From Bacteroidota bacterium (GTDB taxonomy: Bacteria > Bacteroidota > Bacteroidia > NORP154), in contig JACZWC010000036.1 of NCBI GenBank assembly GCA_022572355.1, positions 1 through 46,532 on the forward strand: a DNA stretch of 46,532 nucleotides, given 5' to 3'. The translations under genes and the position numbers were made by a program. The notes below the pieces were generated by a model. The model did not search any database. It was not told the origin of the DNA and saw only the letters and a program-made list of their open reading frames with translations. Each line of letters begins with the position of its first letter. Positions within the stretch are counted from its first letter, which is position 1. Shown in pieces: positions 23,109-30,857 of this stretch.

Positions 23109-24712
23109 TGGCGCTTTACTAAATTCTTTTTGAGTTTGGCTTCGAAAAACGAGTGTAATGGAAATATCAACCCCGCCAGCACCGCGTTAAAAGCGAGTTT
23201 AATGGCAGGTGCGCCTGAACTGTATTGCTCAATGAACGGGTCAAGAAGTACCAGGGTGAATTCGAAGAACAGCAGAAAGGCAAAGAATATCATTCCCTCC
23301 GCGAGCCTGACAGGGATATTTAATTTACCCAGTGCCAGGAGCCCGGCGCCGAGTATTACCAAAAATATCAGTATGCCTGAGTATTGAAGATTATCTCTCC
23401 GCGATTTTTCGGCGGCGGCTTGTTTGGCTTGCTCTTCCTCAATGCGCTTGCGCTCAGCTTCGGCTGTTTCAAACTCGTGTTTGGCTTCGAGCTTGCCCAG
23501 GTCTTTGCTCTTTTCTTCATTGAACAGAGAATCTTTGGCGGCGCTGTATTTTTTGTAGTGTTCGAGCGCAAGTTGGTAGCGGCCGGTGGTGTCGTAGAGA
23601 GAGCTGATGCTTTTTTCAACCTGCATGGTGTAATTCAATGCACCAATACTTTCACACAAGGCCAGCGCACTGTCTAAATACACTTCAGCTTCTGCAAAAC
23701 GGCCTGTCCGGGTGTAAAGCGAGCCGATATTGCCGAGCCATGAAGCAATATGACTTTTGTTGCCTAATTCTTCACTCATTTTCAATGCCCTAAAATAATA
23801 TTCCAATGCTTTGGGGTACTTGTCCGCCATAGCAAGGGCGGTATCGCCAGCAGCAACGGTGGAATCGCCTTGATTCCGATAGACACTTCCGATGTTACCG
23901 AGCCAAATAGCGATTCTATTTTTATCCCCAATTTCTTCTGCCATTTTCAATGCCTTAAAATAATATTCCGTTGCTTTGGGGTAATCGCCTTGATCCATAT
24001 AGACAACTCCGATGTTGCCGAGTACCGTTGCAATTAAGTTTTTTGCTCCAAGTTCTTCACGCATTTTCAATGCCTTGAAATAATATTCTAATGCTTTGGG
24101 GTAATCGCCTTGATTGTGATAAACAAGTCCGATGTTGCCGACGGAGACGGAGACGCCTTTTTTGTCGTTGCGTTGTTTCCTTGCTTCAAGCGCTTTGAAG
24201 TGATGGGATAGAGAAAGGGGGTAGTCTCTTTTCAACCAATAATAAACACCGAGAACACTGTTGGAATTGCCCTGCCCCTTCGAGTCCCCGTTCTTTACCG
24301 CAAGCTCCAATGCTTTCTTTCCCAGGACAATCGCTGTGTCCGGGATTTGATGCCTCAATGCCCAGCCAAGCCGGTTGAGGGTGTTGATGCGGGTGGTGTC
24401 GTGGATGTTTGTTTGAAGGAGGGCTTGAAGAGAATCTATCTTACTTGATTGGGATAATCCAACAGAACAGAAGAACATCCCGATAGCTATCGGGAGAACA
24501 AGCGAATTAAGAATGACGAATACAGGATAGTGAATTACCCACCGGATACTTCTCAGCCTGCCTGCCGGACAGGCGGGTTCAACATTCTCCCGATAGCTAT
24601 CGGGATGTTCTAATGTTCGCTTGTTCTCCCGATAGCTATCGGGATGTTCAGTTGTTCGGGTGTCGGTGTTCGGGTTGTCGGGTTTCGGATGTTCGCGTGT
24701 TCGTTTGTTCAT
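23105..24712 (-). CDS. TPR / coiled-coil / three-helix membrane protein B
   Basis: The 535-residue paralogue of A and C has TPR units with GDYPKALEYYFKALKM, a coiled coil (FETAEAERKRIEEEQAKQAA), and the same three-helix C-terminus (YSGILIFLVILGAGL; GMIFFAFLLFFEFTLVLLD; FNAVLAGLIFPLHSFF). The ATG at 24712 forms ATGA with the stop of gene C. From that start the first 60 or so residues are entirely repeat DNA in translation: an Arg/Asn/Thr/Pro-rich tract from gttcg-like sequence, two EHPDSYREN units and PACPAGR, followed by the hydrophobic stretch VFVILNSLVLPIAIGMFF. No later ATG precedes the hydrophobic stretch, so either the long n-region is real or an unusual start is used. No output domain is present. 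Function unknown. Confidence 0.82.
   Translation of the reverse strand: MNKRTREHPKPDNPNTDTRTTEHPDSYRENKRTLEHPDSYRENVEPACPAGRLRSIRWVIHYPVFVILNSLVLPIAIGMFFCSVGLSQSSKIDSLQALLQTNIHDTTRINTLNRLGWALRHQIPDTAIVLGKKALELAVKNGDSKGQGNSNSVLGVYYWLKRDYPLSLSHHFKALEARKQRNDKKGVSVSVGNIGLVYHNQGDYPKALEYYFKALKMREELGAKNLIATVLGNIGVVYMDQGDYPKATEYYFKALKMAEEIGDKNRIAIWLGNIGSVYRNQGDSTVAAGDTALAMADKYPKALEYYFRALKMSEELGNKSHIASWLGNIGSLYTRTGRFAEAEVYLDSALALCESIGALNYTMQVEKSISSLYDTTGRYQLALEHYKKYSAAKDSLFNEEKSKDLGKLEAKHEFETAEAERKRIEEEQAKQAAAEKSRRDNLQYSGILIFLVILGAGLLALGKLNIPVRLAEGMIFFAFLLFFEFTLVLLDPFIEQYSSGAPAIKLAFNAVLAGLIFPLHSFFEAKLKKNLVKRQ
23819..23863. repeat. 45-base in-frame insertion in TPR gene B (shared with A)
   Basis: This segment splits the GDYPKAL motif of a TPR unit, adding STVAAGDTALAMADK. 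Neighbouring TPR units of the same gene keep GDYPKA intact, giving exact edges. It matches 22272-22316 in gene A. Confidence 0.8.
24478..24605. repeat. 128-base repeat-bounded leader element, copy in TPR gene B
   Basis: This is the same element as 22979-23085, with 18-base palindromes at 24478-24495 and 24588-24605, but longer by exactly 21 bases because another repeat is inserted at 24557-24577. Outside that insertion 105 of 107 bases agree, far more than the flanking coding sequence. Confidence 0.85.
24557..24577. repeat. 21-base GC-rich palindromic repeat nested in the leader element
   Basis: The bases cctgcctgccggacaggcgg plus one g lie between ctcag and ttcaac; in gene A these flanks are joined directly (23057/23058). 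A relative with the core cctgccggac occurs between genes at 35466-35490. It adds the residues PACPAGR without a frame change, and no target duplication is obvious. Confidence 0.85.
24627..24712. repeat. Fifth copy of the cccgatagctatcggg palindrome plus gttcg-rich tract
   Basis: The palindrome at 24627-24644 is followed by about 65 bases built from variants of gttcg (gttcgggtgtcggtgttcgg and so on). On the minus strand this encodes the first residues of TPR protein B, MNKRTREHPKPDNPNTDTR. It looks like intergenic repeat DNA that has been taken into an open frame. Confidence 0.7.
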
Positions 24713-26265
24713 TCGTGTTTTGCTAGTTTGCTTTTTAGTTTAGTTTCAAAAAATGAATGTAGTGGAAAAATCATTGCCGCCAACACCGCGTTAAAGGCCA
24801 GCTTTATTGCCGGTCCTCCAGCGCTGTACTCCTCAATATATGGATCCAATAAAACCAGTGTAAACTCAAAGAACAACAGGAAGGCAAAGAAGACAATCCC
24901 CTCAGCCGCCCGAACTGGAAGCGACAACCTGCCAAGGCCAAAAACAGTGGCGAAAAGCAATACGATAAAGATCAATATACCAGAATATTGTAGATTATTC
25001 CGCCGTCGCTCCGCTATGGCGGACGCGGCTCTCTCATTTTCTTCAAGTCTTTTTCGTTCTTCCTGCGATCTCTCAAATTCGTATCTGGCTTCTAATTTTC
25101 CAATTTCCTTCGATTTATCTTCATTGAAGATGCTGTCTTTAGTCTGGGAGTAAAGTTTGAAATATGTATGTGCCTTCTTGTATATTTTTAACTCTTCATG
25201 AAATTCTGAAAGTATCTTATAGGCGTTCTTGATGTCTTCTTTGGCTCCAATAGCTTTCGCGATTTTCATGCTTTTCTCAAGATACTCCATTCCCTTTGAA
25301 GCTTGGTCATTCTTCCAGTACAGTTGTCCTGTGTTGAGTAACAACTGAGCAATGTGCCTTTTATCTCCAATTTCTTCTGCAATTACGAGCGCCTTCTCAT
25401 ATTGTTCAAAAGCCCTGGCATACTCTTCTTTTTCAAAATAACAGTCGCCAATATTCTGAGTACCGCTCGCTATACCGGCTTTATCTCCTTGCTCATTGTG
25501 TATCTCAAGTGAACGGTTGAAATAGTCTATCGCGTCATCATATTTACGCATGTGATAATAAACTGCTCCAATATTGTTGAAGGTGTATGCCATTCCTCTA
25601 TTATCATTTATTTTCTCTTTAATCTTTAAAGACTTTCCGAAATATTCTATAGCCATCTCATATTCTTTATGCCTAACATATGCATTGCCGAGGTTGTTGA
25701 GATTGATGGCTACACCTTTCATATAATCCAGGTCTTTATATAGTCTGATCGATTGAAGGTAATAATCGATGGATTTTTCATAGTCCCCCCTATTTTGAAA
25801 TACAATACCAATATTACCCAGGCATAGTGCAATGCCCATCTTTCGGCCGTCTGCGTAATTTATATTTAAAGCCTGGGTTAAGAAGTCTATCGCACTGTCG
25901 TAATTTCCCTGGCCGGTATGAATATTGCCGATAAACGCCAGTATTTTTGAAATACCCGCCCGAAAGTTGATCTTATAGCTCAATTTCAATCCCCGATCTG
26001 CAACCTCAAGTGCCTTATAGGGATTTTTGCGTCTGTGTTGTTTACATAACTCAATGATTGTGTTAATTCTAATGGTATCGTGAATACCCTCCTTCTCTAT
26101 TGCATGCTCTAAGCTGTCAATATCTAATGGCTGACAATTTGCATGAAGAAAGGTGCTAATTAGGCACCATGTGAAAATTAGAATTTTGAGATTGAATTGC
26201 ACGCTGCGTTTGTGGTAAATACTACCCGTAAGGGCTATTTTACTGAAGCTCCTTGATAAATCCAT
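24709..26265 (-). CDS. TPR / coiled-coil / three-helix membrane protein C
   Basis: The 518-residue protein is the most regular of the three paralogues and lacks the inserted peptides. It has a hydrophobic signal region (LKILIFTWCLISTFLHANC), about seven TPR units (for example GNIGIVFQNRGDYEKSIDYY; IGAVYYHMRKYDDAIDYF), a coiled coil (EFERSQEERKRLEENERA), then the family C-terminus with three helices, including GIVFFAFLLFFEFTLVLLD and FNAVLAAMIFPLHSFF. The ATG at 26265 lies within the end of puuD (31-base overlap); a GTG at 26202 just past the puuD stop would give a shorter, more canonical signal peptide and is a real alternative. Placed directly after puuD and before B, A and allB in one overlapping series, it may sense or scaffold membrane urate oxidation. 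That is inference. Confidence 0.85.
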   Translation of the reverse strand: MDLSRSFSKIALTGSIYHKRSVQFNLKILIFTWCLISTFLHANCQPLDIDSLEHAIEKEGIHDTIRINTIIELCKQHRRKNPYKALEVADRGLKLSYKINFRAGISKILAFIGNIHTGQGNYDSAIDFLTQALNINYADGRKMGIALCLGNIGIVFQNRGDYEKSIDYYLQSIRLYKDLDYMKGVAINLNNLGNAYVRHKEYEMAIEYFGKSLKIKEKINDNRGMAYTFNNIGAVYYHMRKYDDAIDYFNRSLEIHNEQGDKAGIASGTQNIGDCYFEKEEYARAFEQYEKALVIAEEIGDKRHIAQLLLNTGQLYWKNDQASKGMEYLEKSMKIAKAIGAKEDIKNAYKILSEFHEELKIYKKAHTYFKLYSQTKDSIFNEDKSKEIGKLEARYEFERSQEERKRLEENERAASAIAERRRNNLQYSGILIFIVLLFATVFGLGRLSLPVRAAEGIVFFAFLLFFEFTLVLLDPYIEEYSAGGPAIKLAFNAVLAAMIFPLHSFFETKLKSKLAKHE

Positions 26266-27689
26266 ATCTCAATCAAATCCCTTTCTTCCTGCGACATTCC
26301 TGATTTATTGGCCTGGGGCATAGTCTTGGTTATTACAACCCTGTTCAATATTTTGTCTGTCAATTTCACAATCTGATCAGGTGAATCGAACATAACTCCA
26401 TTGGGGGCAATTTTCCACACATCATCCGTAGGATTGGCAGAGTGGCAAGTGATACATCTCGCGGAAAAGATCTCTTGTATTTCCGCGTAAGAAACCGGAT
26501 CAGCATTTTTTAGCATCTGTTCGTGTGATACGGGTGCAGATAAGTAGATCATCAGCAGTATCGCTGAAGCTCCAACTACCAACATCCAGTAGAGGTTATT
26601 GCCTGCTTCCAGTAAATTCCAATAATGTTTGATAATCGCGCTGGCGATGGTGAGCCCTGCCAGAATTGCCCAGTTGTACTCATTTCCATAAGTGCTTGGA
26701 AAATGATTGCTGATCATGATGAAGATTACCGGCAGGGTGAGGTAGTTGTTGTGCAACGATCGGAGCCCCGCATTTTGTCCCAGTGCCGGGTCCAGGTCTC
26801 GCCCGGATTTCGCCGCTTCCACCATTGCTTTCTGAGCGGGAATGATTACCCGGAATACATTGCCGACCATTATTGTACCCAAAAGTGCCCCGACGTGGAT
26901 ATAGGCTGCACGCGGACTCAATACTTGAGACAAGGCCCAGGAGAACAATGTGAGTATTGCAAATCCCACTATTGAAAAGACAATCTTGTTCTTTGCTATT
27001 GGCGATTTGCAGAGCATGTCATATACGAACCAGGATACGATGAGCGAAGCGATTCCAAAAATGACTGCGTGGCCGGGTTCAATATCCAACACATCCGGGT
27101 TCACCATTGTTACACTGGCATTCATATAATATACAATCCAAAGCAATGCGAATCCAGTGATCCAGGTAAAGTAAGCCTCGTATTTAAACCAATGAAGATT
27201 TTTTGGAATTTTGTCTGGAGCCAGCTTATACTTCTCGACAAAGTAGAATCCGCCTCCATGAACGGCCCAGAGATCACCGGCAATTTCATCACGGAGATTT
27301 TTGGTTCTGTTAAGGCTGTTTTCCAGGAAGATGAAATAGAAAGAAGCGCCTATCCACATGATTCCCACCACTACATGCGCCCAGCGGACAAGTAGGTTCA
27401 TCCATTCTTTCACATGCCCTTCGATGATGGTTCCCCTAATCTGAAAATAGGAAAAGTAAAAGAGCACAAAACCAATTAAAAGTATGATGGTTACCCTTCT
27501 TATTAAGCTGGCATCTCCAAAGATGGAGGCCAACCTCTCATTGTAGAAGTTTTCCTCTTCATTTTCACTCTCTTCAAGCTCTGGTTTTTTGATTCCCCTC
27601 AGCATGAATATGATGAACAGCGCCACGAATACAACCGCAAGGAAATAAAAGATGGTGGGCGAGGAAAAGGCCTCTGACATTCTACTCAT
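26235..27689 (-). CDS. puuD: Membrane urate oxidase PuuD with cytochrome c domain
   Basis: The 484-residue protein oxidises urate to 5-hydroxyisourate and passes electrons to its own cytochrome c domain and then to the respiratory chain, unlike soluble oxygen-using uricase. It has an N-terminal membrane segment, the family segment WMNLLVRWAHVVVGIMWIGASFYFIFLE, about eight further helices, and a C-terminal haem domain with CITCH at residues 412-416 and a probable Met ligand in KTMPQANKSGM. HGGGFYF and LRSLHNNYLTLP are typical of the family. The ATG at 27689 overlaps the stop of the decayed BNR gene in ATGA. It supplies the substrate for uraH in the other cluster. Confidence 0.96.
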   Translation of the reverse strand: MSRMSEAFSSPTIFYFLAVVFVALFIIFMLRGIKKPELEESENEEENFYNERLASIFGDASLIRRVTIILLIGFVLFYFSYFQIRGTIIEGHVKEWMNLLVRWAHVVVGIMWIGASFYFIFLENSLNRTKNLRDEIAGDLWAVHGGGFYFVEKYKLAPDKIPKNLHWFKYEAYFTWITGFALLWIVYYMNASVTMVNPDVLDIEPGHAVIFGIASLIVSWFVYDMLCKSPIAKNKIVFSIVGFAILTLFSWALSQVLSPRAAYIHVGALLGTIMVGNVFRVIIPAQKAMVEAAKSGRDLDPALGQNAGLRSLHNNYLTLPVIFIMISNHFPSTYGNEYNWAILAGLTIASAIIKHYWNLLEAGNNLYWMLVVGASAILLMIYLSAPVSHEQMLKNADPVSYAEIQEIFSARCITCHSANPTDDVWKIAPNGVMFDSPDQIVKLTDKILNRVVITKTMPQANKSGMSQEERDLIEIWIYQGASVK

Positions 27690-28014
27690 GAAGCGAACTT
27701 AACAGAATAAATTTGTGCAAGGTTTTGCGAAATAGCACTCCAAGAGTCTCCTTTATCAGAAGACATGTATAGATTTCCGGTCGTGCTGCCAATAGCCAAT
27801 GTTGAACCTGTAATGTCCAGTCCATGTCGGTACACAATATCAAAGCAGTTTTCCTGAGGCAAGCCCACCAGGTACCATTTCGTTCGTCGCACATGGCATA
27901 AGAAACGGGAATTCCCTCAAAGTGCGTTGAACTAATTGCCCCGGAGTCAGCTCCCTCGCTCAACAGGACCAAGCCCTTTCTCGTCCCCAATAATAAGTTG
28001 CCTTTAGATGCCAT
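27686..28014 (-). pseudogene. Decayed BNR/sialidase-like (WD40/YVTN-type) gene with internal deletion and frameshift
   Basis: The N-terminus MASKGNLLLGTRKGLVLL through GIPVSYAMCDERNGTWWACL matches the start of a beta-propeller protein family of about 350-380 residues. The C-terminus appears in another frame as CFDIVYRHGLDITGSTLAIG, TTGNLYMSSDKGDSW and IYSVKFAS, which is the normal end of the same family. The two pieces are joined near 27850, so roughly 250-280 residues are missing and the frame shifts. Its end still overlaps the puuD start in ATGA, and the MoaD-like gene normally found beside it is intact upstream. The open frame running to 27682 gives a 110-residue product whose last half is out of frame and is unlikely to be functional. 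Confidence 0.8.
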
Positions 28015-28039
28015 ACTCAGATATTTTAAACGTTAATTG

Positions 28040-28312
28040 TTAGCCACCTGACAAAGCCTGTATAATAAATAGTTCATCATTTTCCGCAACTGGATCCGAC
28101 AAGTTCTCCCTGTCGGCAATCATTTTGCCCTGCACGAATATATTTACATGTTTTCGTAATGAACCCTTTTCGTCAATGATATAACTGTTGAGCTTAGGAT
28201 ACCTTTCCGCGACTTTGCTCAATATTGAACCGACCGTATCTCCAGGCAAGTTGATATCAGTTAATTCTGGCTCAAACCGTTTTAATGCTGATGTGAATTT
28301 TACCAATGCCAT
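28040..28312 (-). CDS. MoaD/ThiS-family ubiquitin-like sulfur carrier
   Basis: The 90-residue beta-grasp protein ends in the double-Gly tail ALSGG needed for adenylation and thiocarboxylate formation or conjugation. Other family marks are DLNLPGDTVGSILSKV-like spacing (INLPGDTVGSIL), a VNIFVQGK strand and an ENDELFIIQALSGG end. It is related to molybdopterin synthase small subunit MoaD and to small archaeal-type modifiers. In other genomes, as I recall, this subtype pairs with the BNR propeller gene, here decayed, so it may not be the MoaD used for molybdopterin. It lies 25 bases upstream of the pseudogene. Confidence 0.88.
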   Translation of the reverse strand: MALVKFTSALKRFEPELTDINLPGDTVGSILSKVAERYPKLNSYIIDEKGSLRKHVNIFVQGKMIADRENLSDPVAENDELFIIQALSGG

Positions 28313-28384
28313 GATGAGTGTTGGTACTAAAATAGTAAAATATTAAGCTAACTCTTCGTCCACCCCCTCTGTCCGCACCCCATC

Positions 28385-28404
28385 TGTCCGCAAGCTTGCG
28401 GACA
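28385..28404. repeat. 20-base perfect palindrome
   Basis: tgtccgcaagcttgcggaca is a perfect palindrome in the gap between the DUF559 gene and the MoaD-like gene. A partial copy (ctgtccgcacc) lies just upstream at about 28370. Confidence 0.7.
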
Positions 28405-28405
28405 T

Positions 28406-28458
28406 CTCTCCCTACAAACAGGGGGGAGAGTTCCCCTCTCCTGGTTTTAGGAGAGGGG
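28406..28458. terminator. Two adjacent hairpins at the 3' end of the DUF559 gene
   Basis: ctctccc pairs with gggagag (28406-28430), and cccctctcct (28433-28442) pairs with aggagagggg (28449-28458) around a gttttt-like loop. The second stem contains the DUF559 stop codon and encodes its last residues PLPLS. This C/G-rich 'PLPLSP..GERG' repeat is often found beside DUF559 genes, as I recall, so it may belong to a mobile unit as well as acting as a terminator. Confidence 0.55.
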
Positions 28459-28830
28459 TAAGGGGTGTGGTTGAAACGATGTCGCTATTTTATCGAGCAC
28501 CTCCTCAATATTTTTCAATACTTCTTCATTAGTGAATCTAATTACTTTCATCCCAAAATTTTCGATGTATTCAGTTCTCTCTTCATCGTATTCTTTAATA
28601 TCAGTTCTGTTGTGAATCGTTCCGTCAACTTCGATGATTAATCTATACTCTGAACAATAAAAATCCACTATAAAGCAACCAATGCTATGTTGTCTCCTGA
28701 ACTTTATACCATTCAATTGCTTGCCTCTTATTTTTTCCCATAGCAATTTCTCAGCAGGCATGGATCTTTTTCTCAACTCCCTACGCTGCTTCTTCATTAC
28801 AGGCAAATTGTGTAATTGGTTCTTCCGCAT
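28447..28830 (-). CDS. DUF559 endonuclease-like protein
   Basis: The 127-residue protein has the Vsr/restriction-endonuclease-like fold typical of DUF559: KLLWEKIRGKQLNGIKFRRQHSIG, FIVDFYCSEYRLIIEVDG (Asp and Glu of the metal site) and a later YIENFGMKVIRFTNEEV. The N-terminus is basic. The end PHPLPLS runs into a hairpin repeat. It sits between the symporter and the MoaD-like gene, with only six bases to the symporter stop, and breaks an otherwise metabolic gene series. Such genes are patchily distributed and found with repeats, so acquisition by transfer is likely. Substrate unknown. Confidence 0.88.
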   Translation of the reverse strand: MRKNQLHNLPVMKKQRRELRKRSMPAEKLLWEKIRGKQLNGIKFRRQHSIGCFIVDFYCSEYRLIIEVDGTIHNRTDIKEYDEERTEYIENFGMKVIRFTNEEVLKNIEEVLDKIATSFQPHPLPLS

Positions 28831-28836
28831 CTCTTT

Positions 28837-30507
28837 TTAATTCGGAGTCCTGATATTCTCAACCAGTTCTACAATTTCTTCAGGTGGTTCCTTTGTAAAC
28901 TTGCAAACTGTAAAAGCAACAACAAAATTCAGCAACATCCCCAGCGTTCCAATTCCTTCCGGCGAAATTCCAAATAACCAATGGTCAACCGTGTTGGATG
29001 TGGGATTAATAAACTTAAAATAGACAATGTAGCTAGCTGTGAAGATTATACCGGTTATCATTCCGCTTATTGCGCCTTCTTTGTTCATTCTCTTGGAGAA
29101 TATGCCCATGATGATAGCCGGAAAAAACGAGGCGGCTGCAAGCCCAAAGGCGAATGCCACCACCTCGGCTACAAATCCCGGCGGATTGATCCCAAAATAC
29201 CCAGCCACAACCACGGCACATCCTGCTGCTATTCGTGCCGCTCTAAGCTCGCCTTTTTCCGATATATCGGTCATAATGGTCTTTTTGAGCAGATCGTGGG
29301 CTATGGAAGTGGAAATAACGAGCAAGAGCCCCGCAGCTGTTGAAAGCGCGGCTGCGAGTCCGCCGGCTGCTACCAGGCCAATAACCCAATTGGGCAGATT
29401 GGCAATTTCTGGATTGGCCAATACCATTATATCACGGTCAATGCTAAGTTCATTTTTATTTGGATCCTGCAGGTATTGGATCAATCCATCTCCATTCTTA
29501 TCCTCAAATACAATTAAGCCTGTCGACTCCCAGTTTTTGAACCAGTCAGGAGCCTCACTATACGGCTTTTCGCTCAACGATTGTATCATGTTTGTTCTCG
29601 CAAATGCTGCAACTGCAGGAGCCGTAGTGTACAGGATTGCAATGAAGAATAAGGCGTAGCCTGCAGATCGCCTTGCATCCCTGACTTTCGGCACAGTGAA
29701 GAACCTTACAATAACATGAGGCAAACCCGCGGTGCCTACCATCAATGCGGCCGTAATAAATAACATATCAATCATTCCTTTGTTCCCATCCGTATAAGCA
29801 CTAAATCCTAAGGATTCATTGAGGCCATCCAGCTTATCTAGTAAATAGGTTCCAGGCTCATCTATCAGCTCGCTACCAAACCCAAGCTGTGGAATCGGGT
29901 TGCCCGTCATGATAATTGAGATAAATATGGCTGGGACCAGGTATGCAAATATGAGCACGCAATATTGCGCTACCTGTGTATAGGTGATACCTTTCATCCC
30001 ACCCAAAACAGCATAGAAAAATACGATTCCCATGCCAATTATTACTCCCGTGGTGATCTCAACTTCAAGAAATCTCGAGAAGACAATACCCACGCCGCGC
30101 ATTTGCCCTGCCACATAGGTAAATGAAACGAATATGGCGCAGACTACAGCCACCATCCTTGCAGTTTGAGAGTAGTATCTATCACCAACAAAGTCTGGGA
30201 CGGTAAACTTGCCGAATTTTCTGAGGTAAGGAGCCAATAAAAGTGCGAGCAGCACATAGCCTCCTGTCCAGCCCATCAAATAGACTGATCCATCTCTTCC
30301 CTGGAATGAGATGAGTCCGGCCATGGAGATAAATGAAGCCGCCGACATCCAGTCTGCTGCGGTAGCCAGCCCGTTCGCCAACGGATGGACTTTTGAGCCG
30401 GCTACGTAAAACTCACTGGTAGTGGAGGCCCTCGACCAGATGGCAATACCGATGTAGATGGCAAATGTTATTCCGACAAGCGTGTATGTCCAGGTTTGAA
30501 TATCCAC
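28837..30507 (-). CDS. Sodium/solute symporter (ActP-like SSS family), large subunit
   Basis: The 556-residue membrane protein has about 13 helices and the SSS features of acetate-permease-like members: [35 protein letters not shown], the [15 protein letters not shown] segment and an [21 protein letters not shown] segment. A soluble loop carries [14 protein letters not shown], which looks like a Ca-binding DxNxDG site. The start is a GTG at 30507; no in-frame ATG is close. It pairs with the DUF4212 gene upstream. ActP relatives import acetate, lactate or similar; inside an xdh/puuD block a purine-related or ureide-related substrate is possible, but not shown by the sequence. Confidence 0.9.
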   Translation of the reverse strand: MDIQTWTYTLVGITFAIYIGIAIWSRASTTSEFYVAGSKVHPLANGLATAADWMSAASFISMAGLISFQGRDGSVYLMGWTGGYVLLALLLAPYLRKFGKFTVPDFVGDRYYSQTARMVAVVCAIFVSFTYVAGQMRGVGIVFSRFLEVEITTGVIIGMGIVFFYAVLGGMKGITYTQVAQYCVLIFAYLVPAIFISIIMTGNPIPQLGFGSELIDEPGTYLLDKLDGLNESLGFSAYTDGNKGMIDMLFITAALMVGTAGLPHVIVRFFTVPKVRDARRSAGYALFFIAILYTTAPAVAAFARTNMIQSLSEKPYSEAPDWFKNWESTGLIVFEDKNGDGLIQYLQDPNKNELSIDRDIMVLANPEIANLPNWVIGLVAAGGLAAALSTAAGLLLVISTSIAHDLLKKTIMTDISEKGELRAARIAAGCAVVVAGYFGINPPGFVAEVVAFAFGLAAASFFPAIIMGIFSKRMNKEGAISGMITGIIFTASYIVYFKFINPTSNTVDHWLFGISPEGIGTLGMLLNFVVAFTVCKFTKEPPEEIVELVENIRTPN

Positions 30508-30509
30508 TT

Positions 30510-30546
30510 GCGAATTACGAATTCCCGCGAATACGCGAATTACGAA
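30510..30546. repeat. AT-rich 'gaattacgaa' repeat between symporter genes
   Basis: gcgaattacgaattcccgcg is followed by another gcgaattacgaa, so a 12-base unit recurs in direct orientation. The same motif forms longer inverted structures at 35453-35566 and 43212-43320. It lies immediately upstream of the symporter's GTG start. Confidence 0.65.
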
Positions 30547-30587
30547 AATTGATTGTTATGATCATCTGACACTTAAACTAATCTAAT

Positions 30588-30851
30588 CTAATCTTTCTCT
30601 GCACCGTGTTTATTATCTAACCTGTTCATCAGGTATACATAGACAAATATCAAAATAACGAATACGTAAATTGAACCTTGCTGGGCAAACCAAAATCCCA
30701 GCTTAAAGCCGCCTATTCTAATTGTGTCAAGTTGTTCGACAAACAGAATTCCACATCCGTAGGAAACGACAAACCATACGCATAGCAGCACGCCTAAATA
30801 TTGCAGGTTCTTTTTCCAGTAAGTGTTTTTGGAGCTGTCAGATTTTTCCAT
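30588..30851 (-). CDS. DUF4212 small subunit of sodium/solute symporter
   Basis: This 87-residue protein has two membrane helices (LGVLLCVWFVVSYGCGILF and GSIYVFVILIFVYVYLMN) and the DUF4212 signature KNLQYLG, GGFKLGFWFAQQGSIYVF. DUF4212 proteins are encoded next to and probably function with an ActP-like symporter, as is the case here. It starts six bases after the xdhB stop, which ties the transporter to xanthine dehydrogenase expression. Confidence 0.92.
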   Translation of the reverse strand: MEKSDSSKNTYWKKNLQYLGVLLCVWFVVSYGCGILFVEQLDTIRIGGFKLGFWFAQQGSIYVFVILIFVYVYLMNRLDNKHGAEKD

Positions 30852-30857
30852 TTCTGT

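Noticed and set aside
22979..24644. Five copies of a palindrome as a possible CRISPR-like array
   Set aside because: Spacing is irregular (about 70, 1390, 90 and 20 bases), the copies lie within coding sequence, and the segments between are not unique spacers.
27682..28014. 110-residue ORF as an intact gene
   Set aside because: Only its first half resembles the propeller family; the second half is the same family in another frame, so it is a decayed gene.
29039..29659. 206-residue plus-strand ORF
   Set aside because: Antisense to the symporter; composition (Ala/Ser/Pro/Ile) is that of a shadow of a membrane-protein gene.
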